Below are positions 8,311 through 17,004 of a stretch of 64,000 bases of DNA, one piece after another. The DNA comes from Geodermatophilus sp. TF02-6. Its GTDB lineage: Bacteria > Actinomycetota > Actinomycetes > Mycobacteriales > Geodermatophilaceae. Both the position numbers and the translations under genes were made by a program. The stretch covers positions 186,001-250,000 of the forward strand of contig NZ_QOHF01000004.1 of assembly GCF_003319115.1 (NCBI RefSeq). Direction: 5' to 3'. The notes beneath the pieces were generated by a model. The model saw only the letters and a list, made by a program, of their open reading frames with translations. It searched no databases and was not told the origin of the DNA. Each line of letters opens with the position of its first letter. Position 1 is the first letter of the stretch.

Positions 8311-9105
8311 TCAGAGGTCGGGGTGGACCTCCAGGTCGACGACGAGCGGCAGGTGGTCCGACGCCCCCGCGCCGTCCAGCACGCGCGCGCCGGCCACGTC
8401 CACACCCGGCGAGACCCACACGTGGTCGATCCGCCGGTGCGGGCGGCGCGCCGGGTGGGTGTGGCCTCCCTGGTGCCGCCAGAACCGCCAGCCGGCCCGG
8501 TCGTCGCGGTCGCGGGCCAGCTCCCACGCGTCGGCGAAGCGCTCGCGCAGCACGGCCAGCTCCGGCGCGCCGGGCTCGGCGTTGAAGTCGCCGACGACGA
8601 CGGCTCCTCCCGGCCCGGAGGACAACCCGGCGATCGTCCCCGCCTGGGCGGCGCGCTCCTCGACCGAGCGGGTGGACAGGTGGGTGGTGGTGACCGACAG
8701 CGCGGCGGCGCCGAGGTCGACCCGGGTCCGCAGCGCGCTGCGCGGTTCGCCGGCCCCGGGGAGGCGGTGGACGTCGCTGGCCAGGACGGGCAGCCGGGAC
8801 AGCAGCGCGTTGCCGTACTGGCGGCGCTCGTCGAGGGTCCGGCGCGGCTCGTCGATCGCCGGGCCCCACGCCAGCTGCATGCCCAGCGCCCGTCCCAGCA
8901 GCAGCGCCTGGTCGACGTCCTCGCTGCGGCCGCCGAAGCGCCGGTCGACCTCCTGCAGGCAGACGAGGTCGGCGTCCGCCGCGGCGAGCACCGTGGCCAG
9001 TCGCGGCAGGTCGTGGCGGCCGTCGTCCCCCACGCCGTGGTGGGTGTTGAGGGTGACCAGCCGGACGGCGACCGGCGGCTGCTCGGCACCCGGTGCGTCG
9101 GTCAC
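8311..9105 (-). CDS. Endonuclease/exonuclease/phosphatase (EEP) family hydrolase
   Basis: 264 residues from a GTG at 9105. It carries all EEP signatures in order: VTLNTHHG (Asn), LVCLQEVDRR (metal-binding Glu), the TTTHLSTRS segment, VVVGDFNAEPG (Asp-x-Asn), RIDHVWVS and the C-terminal ASDHLPLVVDL (Asp-His). The family cleaves phosphodiester or phosphomonoester bonds; the substrate (nucleic acid, phospholipid, sugar phosphate) cannot be told from sequence. No signal peptide is seen. It reads in the same direction as the PhoD-like gene and lies just downstream of it. Confidence 0.8.
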   Translation of the reverse strand: MTDAPGAEQPPVAVRLVTLNTHHGVGDDGRHDLPRLATVLAAADADLVCLQEVDRRFGGRSEDVDQALLLGRALGMQLAWGPAIDEPRRTLDERRQYGNALLSRLPVLASDVHRLPGAGEPRSALRTRVDLGAAALSVTTTHLSTRSVEERAAQAGTIAGLSSGPGGAVVVGDFNAEPGAPELAVLRERFADAWELARDRDDRAGWRFWRHQGGHTHPARRPHRRIDHVWVSPGVDVAGARVLDGAGASDHLPLVVDLEVHPDL

Positions 9106-9132
9106 CGGGCCAGCCTGTCACCGGGCCAGCCT
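9101..9132. repeat. 16-bp direct repeat, two copies
   Basis: The 16-mer GTCACCGGGCCAGCCT occurs at 9101-9116 and again at 9117-9132, followed by a further GTCACC. It covers the start of the EEP gene (GTG complement at 9103-9105) and the short gap behind the PhoD-like gene. It probably arose by local slippage duplication. Confidence 0.8.
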
Positions 9133-9133
9133 G

Positions 9134-10819
9134 TCACCTCCGCCCGGTCACCTCCGCCGCGACGGGTGCGGACAGCTGCAGGTCGGCCACCTCGCGCAGC
9201 CGCTCCCGCCCCTCGCCGTCGCGCTCGCTGAGGAAGAGGCGGAAGCGGGCCTCGCGGCCGTCGAGCACCAGCTCCCCGAGCTGGTTGCCGAAGTACGGGC
9301 CGGCCGCCTTCGCCCAGTCCAGCTCGGAGGGGCGCACCCGGGCCAGGCGGGCGACGCCACTGGCCAACCGCCGGGCCCAGCGGCTCCAGCCGATCCGGAA
9401 GCCCACCTGGATCGGGTGCGGCGCCTGGTTGTGCAGCGGGGACACGGTCAGCTGGTGCACCCGGGTGGTGAGGTCCGCCGGCCGCACGAGCTCGGCGGCG
9501 TAGGCGTGGTGGACGTCGCCGGAGAGCACCAGCGCCGTCGCCGGCGCCCGGCCGTGCTCCCCGCGGGCCACGGCCACGAGCGCCCGGCCCAGCCGCTCGA
9601 AGGAGTCCTCGAAGGCCGCCCAGTGCTCGAGGTCGGCGGCCTGGCGCAGCTTCTCCGACAGCCGGCCCAGCGGCCGGCCGACGTGGCGGACGTTCAGGGT
9701 CTCGTTCCACCGCTCGATCTCGTGGATCGCGTGCGGCAGCAGCCAGGGCAGGGACGTGCCGAGGACCAGGTGCTCCACGCCCTCGTCGACGGCGCGGCGC
9801 ATCGCCGCCTCCACCCAGGCGAACTCGTCGTCGTCGAGCATCCGCCGGCCGCGCTCGTCGAGGACCCGGCCGGCCCGGCTGTCCACCACGATCAGCCGCG
9901 CCTCGCCCCAGTGCCGCACGTAGCTCCACCGGGTCGAGTGCGGGTCGGCGTCCGCGGCCTCCGCCATCGCCCACAGCGCCGGCCCGGCGTCGTCCCGGTG
10001 CTCGCACACCGACCGCCAGGTCGCGTTGTCGGCGAGCTCCTGCGGGCTGAGGTTGCCCAGGTGCTGGTAGACCCAGTAGCTGGCCAGCCCGCCGCCGATC
10101 CGGTCGGCCCACCACGGCTCGCGGGTCACCTCCCGTCGCCACGCGGCCGAGGTGTTCCAGTCGTCGATCATCTCGTGGTCGTCGAACACCGTCGACGACG
10201 GGATCGTCGACAGCAGCCAGCGCACCGCAGGGTCGCTCCAGGACTCGGCGTAGAGGCGGGTGTACTCCTCGAAGTCGGCCACCTGGCTGTCCGCGGGCGC
10301 GGGCCGGCCCCGGCGCAGCGACAGCCACGAGCGGGTCGCCGGAGTCAGCTCGTCGGCGTAGACCTGGTCGCCGAGCAGCACGAGCGCGTCGGGCCACTCG
10401 TCCTCCGGCTGCCCGGTCAGCTGCTCGGCGTAGGTGTCCAGCGCGTCGGGCGGGATGCCCTCGTCGAGGTCGACGGTGGTGGGCGTGGCGTAGCGGCAGG
10501 AGCCGAACGCGATGCGGAACGGCCCGGGGCGGCCCGGCGTCCGGATGCGACCGGGCGGGAACGGCGAGGAGGCGTCGGGCCACACGCGCTGCCCGTCGAG
10601 GTGCACCTGGTAGGGCGTGGTGCTCCCGGGCTCCAGGCCCTCCACGACGACCAGGGCGTAGTGGTGGCCGCCGACGGCGAAGGTGCGGGCGCTGCGGCCG
10701 AGCACCTCGACCTCGCACGGCCGGTCGGTCTCCACCCACACCGTGGCCGAGACCGGGTCGACGTGCCGCAGCAGCGGACCGAGCAGGAGGACCGGGCTCT
10801 CCCGGCCGGGCAGCGGCAT
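9134..10819 (-). CDS. PhoD-like alkaline phosphatase / metallophosphoesterase
   Basis: 561 residues from ATG 10819. An N-terminal Fn3-like domain (SATVWVETDRPCEVEVLG) precedes a PhoD-type catalytic domain with RIAFGSCRYATPT, LVLLGDQVYADE, TVFDDHEMIDDWN (metal-binding DDHE) and SGDVHHAY near the C-terminus. PhoD enzymes hydrolyse phosphate mono- or diesters with Ca/Fe. Typical secreted PhoD has a twin-arginine leader; here the N-terminus (MPLPGRESPVLLLGPLLRHV) has none, so a cytosolic location is more likely. It is divergent from ftsY with 72 bases between the starts. Substrate unknown. Confidence 0.85.
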   Translation of the reverse strand: MPLPGRESPVLLLGPLLRHVDPVSATVWVETDRPCEVEVLGRSARTFAVGGHHYALVVVEGLEPGSTTPYQVHLDGQRVWPDASSPFPPGRIRTPGRPGPFRIAFGSCRYATPTTVDLDEGIPPDALDTYAEQLTGQPEDEWPDALVLLGDQVYADELTPATRSWLSLRRGRPAPADSQVADFEEYTRLYAESWSDPAVRWLLSTIPSSTVFDDHEMIDDWNTSAAWRREVTREPWWADRIGGGLASYWVYQHLGNLSPQELADNATWRSVCEHRDDAGPALWAMAEAADADPHSTRWSYVRHWGEARLIVVDSRAGRVLDERGRRMLDDDEFAWVEAAMRRAVDEGVEHLVLGTSLPWLLPHAIHEIERWNETLNVRHVGRPLGRLSEKLRQAADLEHWAAFEDSFERLGRALVAVARGEHGRAPATALVLSGDVHHAYAAELVRPADLTTRVHQLTVSPLHNQAPHPIQVGFRIGWSRWARRLASGVARLARVRPSELDWAKAAGPYFGNQLGELVLDGREARFRLFLSERDGEGRERLREVADLQLSAPVAAEVTGRR

Positions 10820-10891
10820 GCCGCCCAGCCTGACCCACGGACGGCGGTTCCGCCCAGCCCCTGCCGCGGGCCGGCTGGGAGACTGGCCGCC

Positions 10892-12121
10892 ATGGAGTAC
10901 GTGCTGATCGCGATCGCGATCCTCGTCGTGGCACTGGTCCTGGGGGTCAGCCTGCTGGTCGGCCGGGGCCGGCGCACCACCCGCCTGGACGAGGACGCCA
11001 CCGCCGGTACGACGCTGACCCGGCCGCGCCCGCCGGCCCCGCCCGAGCCGCCCCGCCCGTCCGGGGCCACCGCCAGCGGCCTCGGCACGCCGCCGGCGCC
11101 GCCCCCCGAGGCCCCGGCCGAGCCGGACACCGCCCCACCCGTCGAGCTGCCCCCGGCCGAGCCGGAGCCGGGGCTGGTCTTCGAGACCCCGCCGCCCTCG
11201 GCCGGCCGGCTGGTCCGGCTGCGCTCGCGGCTGGCCCGCTCGCAGTCGTCGCTGGGCCGCGGCCTGCTCACCGTCCTCGCCCGGGAGCGGCTGACCGAGG
11301 ACGACTGGGAGGAGGTCGAGGAGACCCTCCTCGCCGCCGACGTCGGCGTCGCCGCCACCCAGCAGATCGTCGACCGGCTGCGCACCCAGTCGATGGTGCT
11401 GGCCACCGCGTCCGGGGCCGAGCTGCGCCAGCTGCTGGTCCGCGAGCTCACCGCCGTCCTCGGCCCCGACCTCGACCGGACGCTGCACGTCGACCGCCAC
11501 GACGGCCTCCCGGGCGTGGTGCTGGTGGTCGGCGTCAACGGTGCGGGCAAGACGACGACGGTCGGCAAGATCGCCCGGGTGCTCGTCGGGGACGGCGAGA
11601 GCGTCGTCCTCGGTGCCGCCGACACCTTCCGCGCCGCCGCCGCCGACCAGCTGGAGACCTGGGGCGAGCGGGTCGGGGTGCTCACCGTCCGCGGTCGGGA
11701 GGGGGCCGATCCGGCATCGGTGGCCTTCGAGGCGGTCCGCACCGGCATGGAGGGCGAGGTCGACACCGTGGTGGTCGACACCGCCGGCCGGCTGCACACC
11801 AAGGCCGGCCTGATGGACGAGCTCGGCAAGATCAAGCGGGTCGTGGAGAAGCAGGCCCCGGTCACCGAGACGCTGCTCGTCCTCGACGCGACCACCGGCC
11901 AGAACGGTGTCGTCCAGGCCCGCGTGTTCACCGAGGCCGTGACCGTGACCGGCGTCGTCCTCACCAAGCTCGACGGCACCGCCAAGGGCGGCATCGTCGT
12001 CTCGGTGCAGCGCGAGCTCGGCATCCCGGTCAAGCTGGTCGGGCTGGGTGAGGGCGCCGACGACCTGGCGCCGTTCGAGCCCGAGGCGTTCGCCGAGGCG
12101 CTGGTCGGCGGCGCGGACTAG
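10892..12121 (+). CDS. ftsY: Signal recognition particle receptor FtsY
   Basis: FtsY docks SRP-ribosome complexes at the membrane. The ATG at 10892 starts a real N-terminal membrane helix (YVLIAIAILVVALVLGVSLL, residues 3-22). It is followed by a Pro/Glu-rich linker to about 100, the N domain (SSLGRGLLTVLARERLTEDDW) and the NG GTPase: Walker A GVNGAGKTTT near 213, DTAGRLHTKAG near 296, TKLDGTAKGG near 350. 409 residues. The membrane helix is typical of actinobacterial FtsY. The stop TAG runs directly into a hairpin repeat. Confidence 0.95.
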   Translation: MEYVLIAIAILVVALVLGVSLLVGRGRRTTRLDEDATAGTTLTRPRPPAPPEPPRPSGATASGLGTPPAPPPEAPAEPDTAPPVELPPAEPEPGLVFETPPPSAGRLVRLRSRLARSQSSLGRGLLTVLARERLTEDDWEEVEETLLAADVGVAATQQIVDRLRTQSMVLATASGAELRQLLVRELTAVLGPDLDRTLHVDRHDGLPGVVLVVGVNGAGKTTTVGKIARVLVGDGESVVLGAADTFRAAAADQLETWGERVGVLTVRGREGADPASVAFEAVRTGMEGEVDTVVVDTAGRLHTKAGLMDELGKIKRVVEKQAPVTETLLVLDATTGQNGVVQARVFTEAVTVTGVVLTKLDGTAKGGIVVSVQRELGIPVKLVGLGEGADDLAPFEPEAFAEALVGGAD

Positions 12122-12230
12122 AGAAGGACCCTCCTGCCCCCCACCACTCGCAGGCTCGCGGCGGGCCCCTGCAGGAGGGCCGTCCCAGTAGGTGACCACG
12201 CTCGCAGCGGGACCCTGCAGGAGGGCGGGC
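12121..12230 (+). repeat. Intergenic hairpin repeat after ftsY, full copy plus right half
   Basis: The full copy (12121-12180) starts on the last base of the ftsY TAG stop with GAGAAGGAC. Its outer stem CCTCCTGC / GCAGGAGG is perfect and the loop is TCGCAGGCTC. A second right half (about 12202-12230, CGGGACCCTGCAGGAGGGC) follows and abuts the minus-strand cbiO end. It could stop ftsY transcription in this convergent junction. Confidence 0.75.
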
Positions 12231-12231
12231 T

Positions 12232-13011
12232 TCAGCGCACGCCGCGCGGGTCGAAGCCGTAGGGCAGCTCGAGCCGGTGGGCGGCCAGCAGCCCGGTGTC
12301 CGCGAGCAGCTCACGGGTCGGCCCGTCGGCGACCACGACCCCGCCGTCGAGCACCACCGACCGCGGGCACAGCTGCAGGGCGTAGGGCAGGTCGTGGGTG
12401 ACCATCAGCACGGTCACCGGCAGCGCCTCCAGCACCTCGGCCAGCTCCCGCCGCCCGGCCGGGTCGAGGTTGGACGACGGCTCGTCGAGCACCAGGACCT
12501 CGGGGTCCATGGACAGCACGGTGGCGACGGCGACCCGCCGCCGCTGGCCGAACGAGAGGTGGTGCGGGGGCCGGTCGGCGACCCCGGCCATGCCGACCTG
12601 CGCCAGCGCCGCGGCCACCCGCCGGGCGACCTCGTCCTCGGGCAGGCCGAGGTTGCGGGGGCCGAAGGCGACGTCCTCGCCGACGGTGGGCATGAACAGC
12701 TGGTCGTCGGGGTCCTGGAAGACGACGCCGACCCGCCGCCGCACCTCCTGCAGGTGGCGGCGGTCCACCGGCAGCCCGGCCACGGTCACCGTGCCCCGCC
12801 CGCCGGCCAGGATGCCGTTGAGGTGCAGCACCAGCGTGGTCTTGCCCGCGCCGTTGGGCCCGAGCAGCGCCACCCGCTCACCGCGCTCGACCCGCAGGTC
12901 GACGCCGTAGAGCGCCTGGTGCCCGTCGGGGTAGGCGAAGGCGAGGTCCTCGACGAGCAAGGAGGGCTCGGGACGGGAGGGACCCAGCGACGAGGGCGGG
13001 GGAGTGCTCAC
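12232..13011 (-). CDS. cbiO: Cobalt/nickel ECF transporter ATPase
   Basis: 259 residues from GTG 13011, the ATPase of the metal energy-coupling-factor transporter. Walker A LLGPNGAGKTTL, Q-loop VVFQDPDDQLF (typical of CbiO/EcfA), signature HHLSFGQRRRVAVA, Walker B VLVLDEPSSNLDP and switch His (VTHD) are all present. The start overlaps the cbiQ stop (GTGA at 13008-13011). It is the last gene of the minus-strand operon cbiM-PDGLE-cbiQ-cbiO; the ATPase would power uptake of Co2+ or Ni2+ with CbiM as the substrate component. Confidence 0.9.
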   Translation of the reverse strand: MSTPPPSSLGPSRPEPSLLVEDLAFAYPDGHQALYGVDLRVERGERVALLGPNGAGKTTLVLHLNGILAGGRGTVTVAGLPVDRRHLQEVRRRVGVVFQDPDDQLFMPTVGEDVAFGPRNLGLPEDEVARRVAAALAQVGMAGVADRPPHHLSFGQRRRVAVATVLSMDPEVLVLDEPSSNLDPAGRRELAEVLEALPVTVLMVTHDLPYALQLCPRSVVLDGGVVVADGPTRELLADTGLLAAHRLELPYGFDPRGVR

Positions 13012-13790
13012 CCGAGCAGCAGACCAGACGCGAGGACCGCGCCGGCGCCCAGCGGGAGGGCGAGCGCGGCCAGCCAGTCCCCGACGGGCACGTCCGCGGC
13101 CGGCCCGGCCGGCACCCGCCCGGTGTAGCCGCGCGACAGCATCGCCAGGTGCACCCGCTCCCCGCGCTCGTAGGAGCGGATGAACAGCGAGCCGGCGGCG
13201 GGGCCCAGCACCCGCAGCGCGCCCAGGTGGCGGCCGCGGAAGCCGCGGGACTCGCGGGCGACACGCATCCGCTGCAGCTCGCCGGCGACGACGTCGGCGT
13301 AGCGGATCGTGAAGCCGAGGATCTGCACCAGCAACGCGGGCAGCCGCAGCCGCTCCAGACCCCGCAGCAGCGCCCGCGGCTCGGTGGTGGCGGCCAGCAC
13401 GGTGGCCGCGAGCACCGACAGCGTCGCCTTGGCCAGCAGCCCGCCGGCGGCGGTCAGCCCGCTCACCGACAGCGACACGCCGCCGACGTCCACCCGCGGC
13501 CCCCGGGCGACGACCGGCAACAGCAGGGCGAACAGCACGAACGGCACCTCGACGGCCAGGCCCCGGACGAGCCGGCGGGGGCCGACCCCGGCCACGGCCG
13601 CGGCGCCCAGCACGAGCGCGAGGTACCCGGCGTAGGCCGCCCAGGCCCACCCCGCGTGCACCGGGGTGGCCACCACCACCACGGCGAAGCCCAGCACCGC
13701 CACGAGCTTCACGTGCGGCTCCAGCCGGTGCACCGGACCGGACCCGGCGACGTAGCCGGCCCCGAGCGGGCCGCCGTGCCCGGCGCCCAC
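13008..13790 (-). CDS. cbiQ: Cobalt/nickel ECF transporter transmembrane protein CbiQ
   Basis: 260 residues from GTG 13790 with about five hydrophobic segments and the two cytoplasmic Ala-Arg-Gly coupling motifs of EcfT/CbiQ proteins (ARESRGF and SRGYTG). The region HRLEPHVKLVAVLGFAVVVV is the usual CbiQ start (D/EPRxKL). It couples ATP hydrolysis by CbiO to the substrate-binding CbiM. It overlaps cbiO at its 3' end and lies 1 base after the PDGLE gene. Confidence 0.9.
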   Translation of the reverse strand: MGAGHGGPLGAGYVAGSGPVHRLEPHVKLVAVLGFAVVVVATPVHAGWAWAAYAGYLALVLGAAAVAGVGPRRLVRGLAVEVPFVLFALLLPVVARGPRVDVGGVSLSVSGLTAAGGLLAKATLSVLAATVLAATTEPRALLRGLERLRLPALLVQILGFTIRYADVVAGELQRMRVARESRGFRGRHLGALRVLGPAAGSLFIRSYERGERVHLAMLSRGYTGRVPAGPAADVPVGDWLAALALPLGAGAVLASGLLLG

Positions 13791-13791
13791 C

Positions 13792-14130
13792 TCAGTCGCC
13801 GGAGCCGGCGGGGTCGCGATCGCGGTCGCGGTCGCGCCGGCGCACCAGCATGGTCAGCCCGCCGGCCAGCACCAGCGTCACCGTGACGCCGATGACGCCG
13901 GCCAGCCCACCGGAGATCCGGTCGGAGCCGAGGCCGGCCACGGAGTAGTCGGCCAGCGGGGAGTCGGCGGTCGCGCTGTCCCGGGCAGTGGCGGCGAAGC
14001 CGGTCCGCTGCGCCGTCCGCTCCAGCCCGTCCGGCGAGCTGCTGGCGTACCAGCTGCCCACCCCGGCGACCAGCAGCGCGACGAGCAGACCGGTGAGCAG
14101 CAGGCCGCGGGCGCGGCGGGGGGCGCTCAC
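13792..14130 (-). CDS. PDGLE-domain (CbiN-like) component of metal ECF transporter
   Basis: 112 residues from GTG 14130. An N-terminal membrane helix (LLLTGLLVALLVAGVGSWY) is followed by SSSPDGLERTAQRTGF, the PDGLE signature, an extracytoplasmic stretch (PLADYSVAGLG), a second helix and a basic Arg/Asp tail (RRRDRDRDRDP). It replaces CbiN, the small auxiliary subunit needed for cobalt/nickel uptake. GTG overlaps the cbiM stop (14127-14130). Nickel versus cobalt cannot be decided from sequence. Confidence 0.85.
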   Translation of the reverse strand: MSAPRRARGLLLTGLLVALLVAGVGSWYASSSPDGLERTAQRTGFAATARDSATADSPLADYSVAGLGSDRISGGLAGVIGVTVTLVLAGGLTMLVRRRDRDRDRDPAGSGD

Positions 14131-14828
14131 CGGCTGTCCGTCTCGACCGGAGCCGGCCGGCGGGCCAGGTCGGCCGGCCGCCGCAGGTACGCCGCGCCGT
14201 GCACCAGGTCGGGCCGGACGGTGAGGACCGCGCCGAGCACCGCCACGGTGATCACCGCCTCGCCCAGCCCGATGAGCAGGTGCACACCGACCATGGCCGC
14301 AGCCACCGTGCCCACCGGGACGTCCGCGACGCCGCCCACGGCGAACAGGCCCACGAAGGCCAGCGCGGCGACCGGCACCGACAGGAACGCGCCGACGCCG
14401 GCGGCGACGAGCACGCCGCCGCGGGTGCGCGGCAGGACGGCGGCCAGCAGGCGGAAGGTGCCGTAGCCGACACCGACGGCGACCAGGCCCATGAGCGTGG
14501 TGTTGGTGCCCAGGGCGGTCAGCCCCCCGTCGGCGAAGAGCACCGCCTGCACCAGGAGGACGACGGTCATGCACAGCACCGCCGTCCAGGGCCCCACCAG
14601 GACCGCGGTCAGGGCGCCGCCGATGAGGTGGCCGCTGGTACCCGCGGCCACCGGGAAGTTGATCATCTGGGCCGCGAAGACGAAGGCCGCGGTGAGGCCG
14701 GCCAGCGGGGCGGTGCGCTCGTCGAGCTCGCGGCGGGCGCCGCGCAGCGCCACCGCCACGCCGCCCGCGGCCACGACTCCGGTCGCCACCGACGTCGGGG
14801 CGTCGAGGAACCCGTCGGGTACGTGCAC
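14127..14828 (-). CDS. cbiM: Cobalt/nickel ECF transporter substrate-binding protein CbiM
   Basis: 233 residues from GTG 14828, preceded by a GAGGAGG ribosome-binding site. The N-terminus VHVPDGFLDAPTS holds the conserved metal-binding His2 of CbiM/NikM (M/V-H-x-P-D/E-G). Several hydrophobic helices follow, with NFPVAAGTSGHLIGGAL containing the second metal ligand region. The start is fixed by this motif; a longer frame to 14993 is unlikely. First gene of the four-gene operon. Confidence 0.9.
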   Translation of the reverse strand: MHVPDGFLDAPTSVATGVVAAGGVAVALRGARRELDERTAPLAGLTAAFVFAAQMINFPVAAGTSGHLIGGALTAVLVGPWTAVLCMTVVLLVQAVLFADGGLTALGTNTTLMGLVAVGVGYGTFRLLAAVLPRTRGGVLVAAGVGAFLSVPVAALAFVGLFAVGGVADVPVGTVAAAMVGVHLLIGLGEAVITVAVLGAVLTVRPDLVHGAAYLRRPADLARRPAPVETDSR

Positions 14829-14880
14829 GTCTGCCTCCTCGGGGGTCGGCCGTCGCGGATCCGGACGGGGGCTGCCGGAG

Positions 14881-14920
14881 ACCTTATTGCACACCGGTCG
14901 CACCTGCACCCCTGTCGCAA
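14881..14920 (-). promoter_or_regulatory. Candidate cbiM promoter -10 with GCAC repeats upstream
   Basis: Read on the minus strand, TAAGGT (complement of 14881-14886) fits a TANNNT -10 box about 50 bases before the cbiM start. Immediately upstream are spaced GTGCA / GGTGCGA / GGTGCA / TTGCGA elements (to 14920), roughly one helical turn apart, where a metal-responsive repressor could sit. No -35 is obvious. Purely pattern-based. Confidence 0.35.
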
Positions 14921-15004
14921 GAAGCCCGCGCGGGTGGAACCCCCGCCACGGCGGCGACCGGTGCACCGCAACCGGGACCCGGGACCGGGACACGCGCGGC
15001 GGAG

Positions 15005-15043
15005 TTCACCGTCCGGAAACACCGGCGTGCCGTCGACCGAAAC
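15005..15043 (+). promoter_or_regulatory. GlnR-like nitrogen box upstream of amtB
   Basis: TTCAC (15005-15009), 6 bases, GAAAC (15016-15020), 6 bases, GTGCC (15027-15031), 7 bases, GAAAC (15039-15043). This matches the actinobacterial GlnR operator of alternating GTNAC-like and GAAAC half-sites spaced by 6. It lies about 150 bases before amtB, the classic GlnR target, so amtB-glnK-glnD is probably activated under nitrogen limitation. No glnR gene is in the window. Confidence 0.6.
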
Positions 15044-15191
15044 GTGGTGACGGCACGGTGGACGCCACGTCCCCCCTCGCCGGAGGAGCGCCGATCCCGC
15101 CCCAGCGGCCCGGGTGTCCCCACGTCCCCGGGTCCGTCCCCGCGGCCCTGTCCTGAGCCCAGGGCCGCACCGATCCCGTCAGGAGGTTGCC

Positions 15192-16882
<1,691 letters not shown>

Positions 16883-16886
16883 GAGG

Positions 16887-16912
16887 CCCGCCCCGAGCAT
16901 GCGAGGGGCGGG
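16887..16912 (+). terminator. Hairpin after glnK
   Basis: CCCGCCCC (16887-16894) pairs with GGGGCGGG (16905-16912) around a 10-base loop, 5 bases after the glnK stop. No U-run follows. It may end or attenuate amtB-glnK transcription before glnD, which starts 92 bases later. Confidence 0.5.
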
Positions 16913-17004
16913 GAGGAGCGGGTCCTTCTCCGGCCGGGGTGGTGGGAGGGCTCAGCCACCGGCCGACGCCGTTCCGGGGCAGGTCGCGAAACCGAGGGGG
17001 AGAC

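Larger units (their letters stand above)
14829..15191. other. Divergent cbiM / amtB control region
   Basis: 363 bases without a gene, between divergently transcribed cbiM and amtB. I see a candidate cbiM promoter (14881-14886), a run of GCAC-type short repeats next to it (14887-14920), a GlnR-like box (15005-15043) and the amtB ribosome-binding site AGGAGG (15181-15186). No cobalamin riboswitch B12 box is recognisable. Confidence 0.6.

Noticed and set aside
4487-9121. Minus-strand 1544-codon open frame over smc
   Set aside because: Shadow of the GC-rich coiled-coil gene; composition and lack of a domain rule it out.
14829-15050. Cobalamin riboswitch upstream of cbiM
   Set aside because: No B12 box (GCCACTG) or typical stem pattern found on the minus strand.
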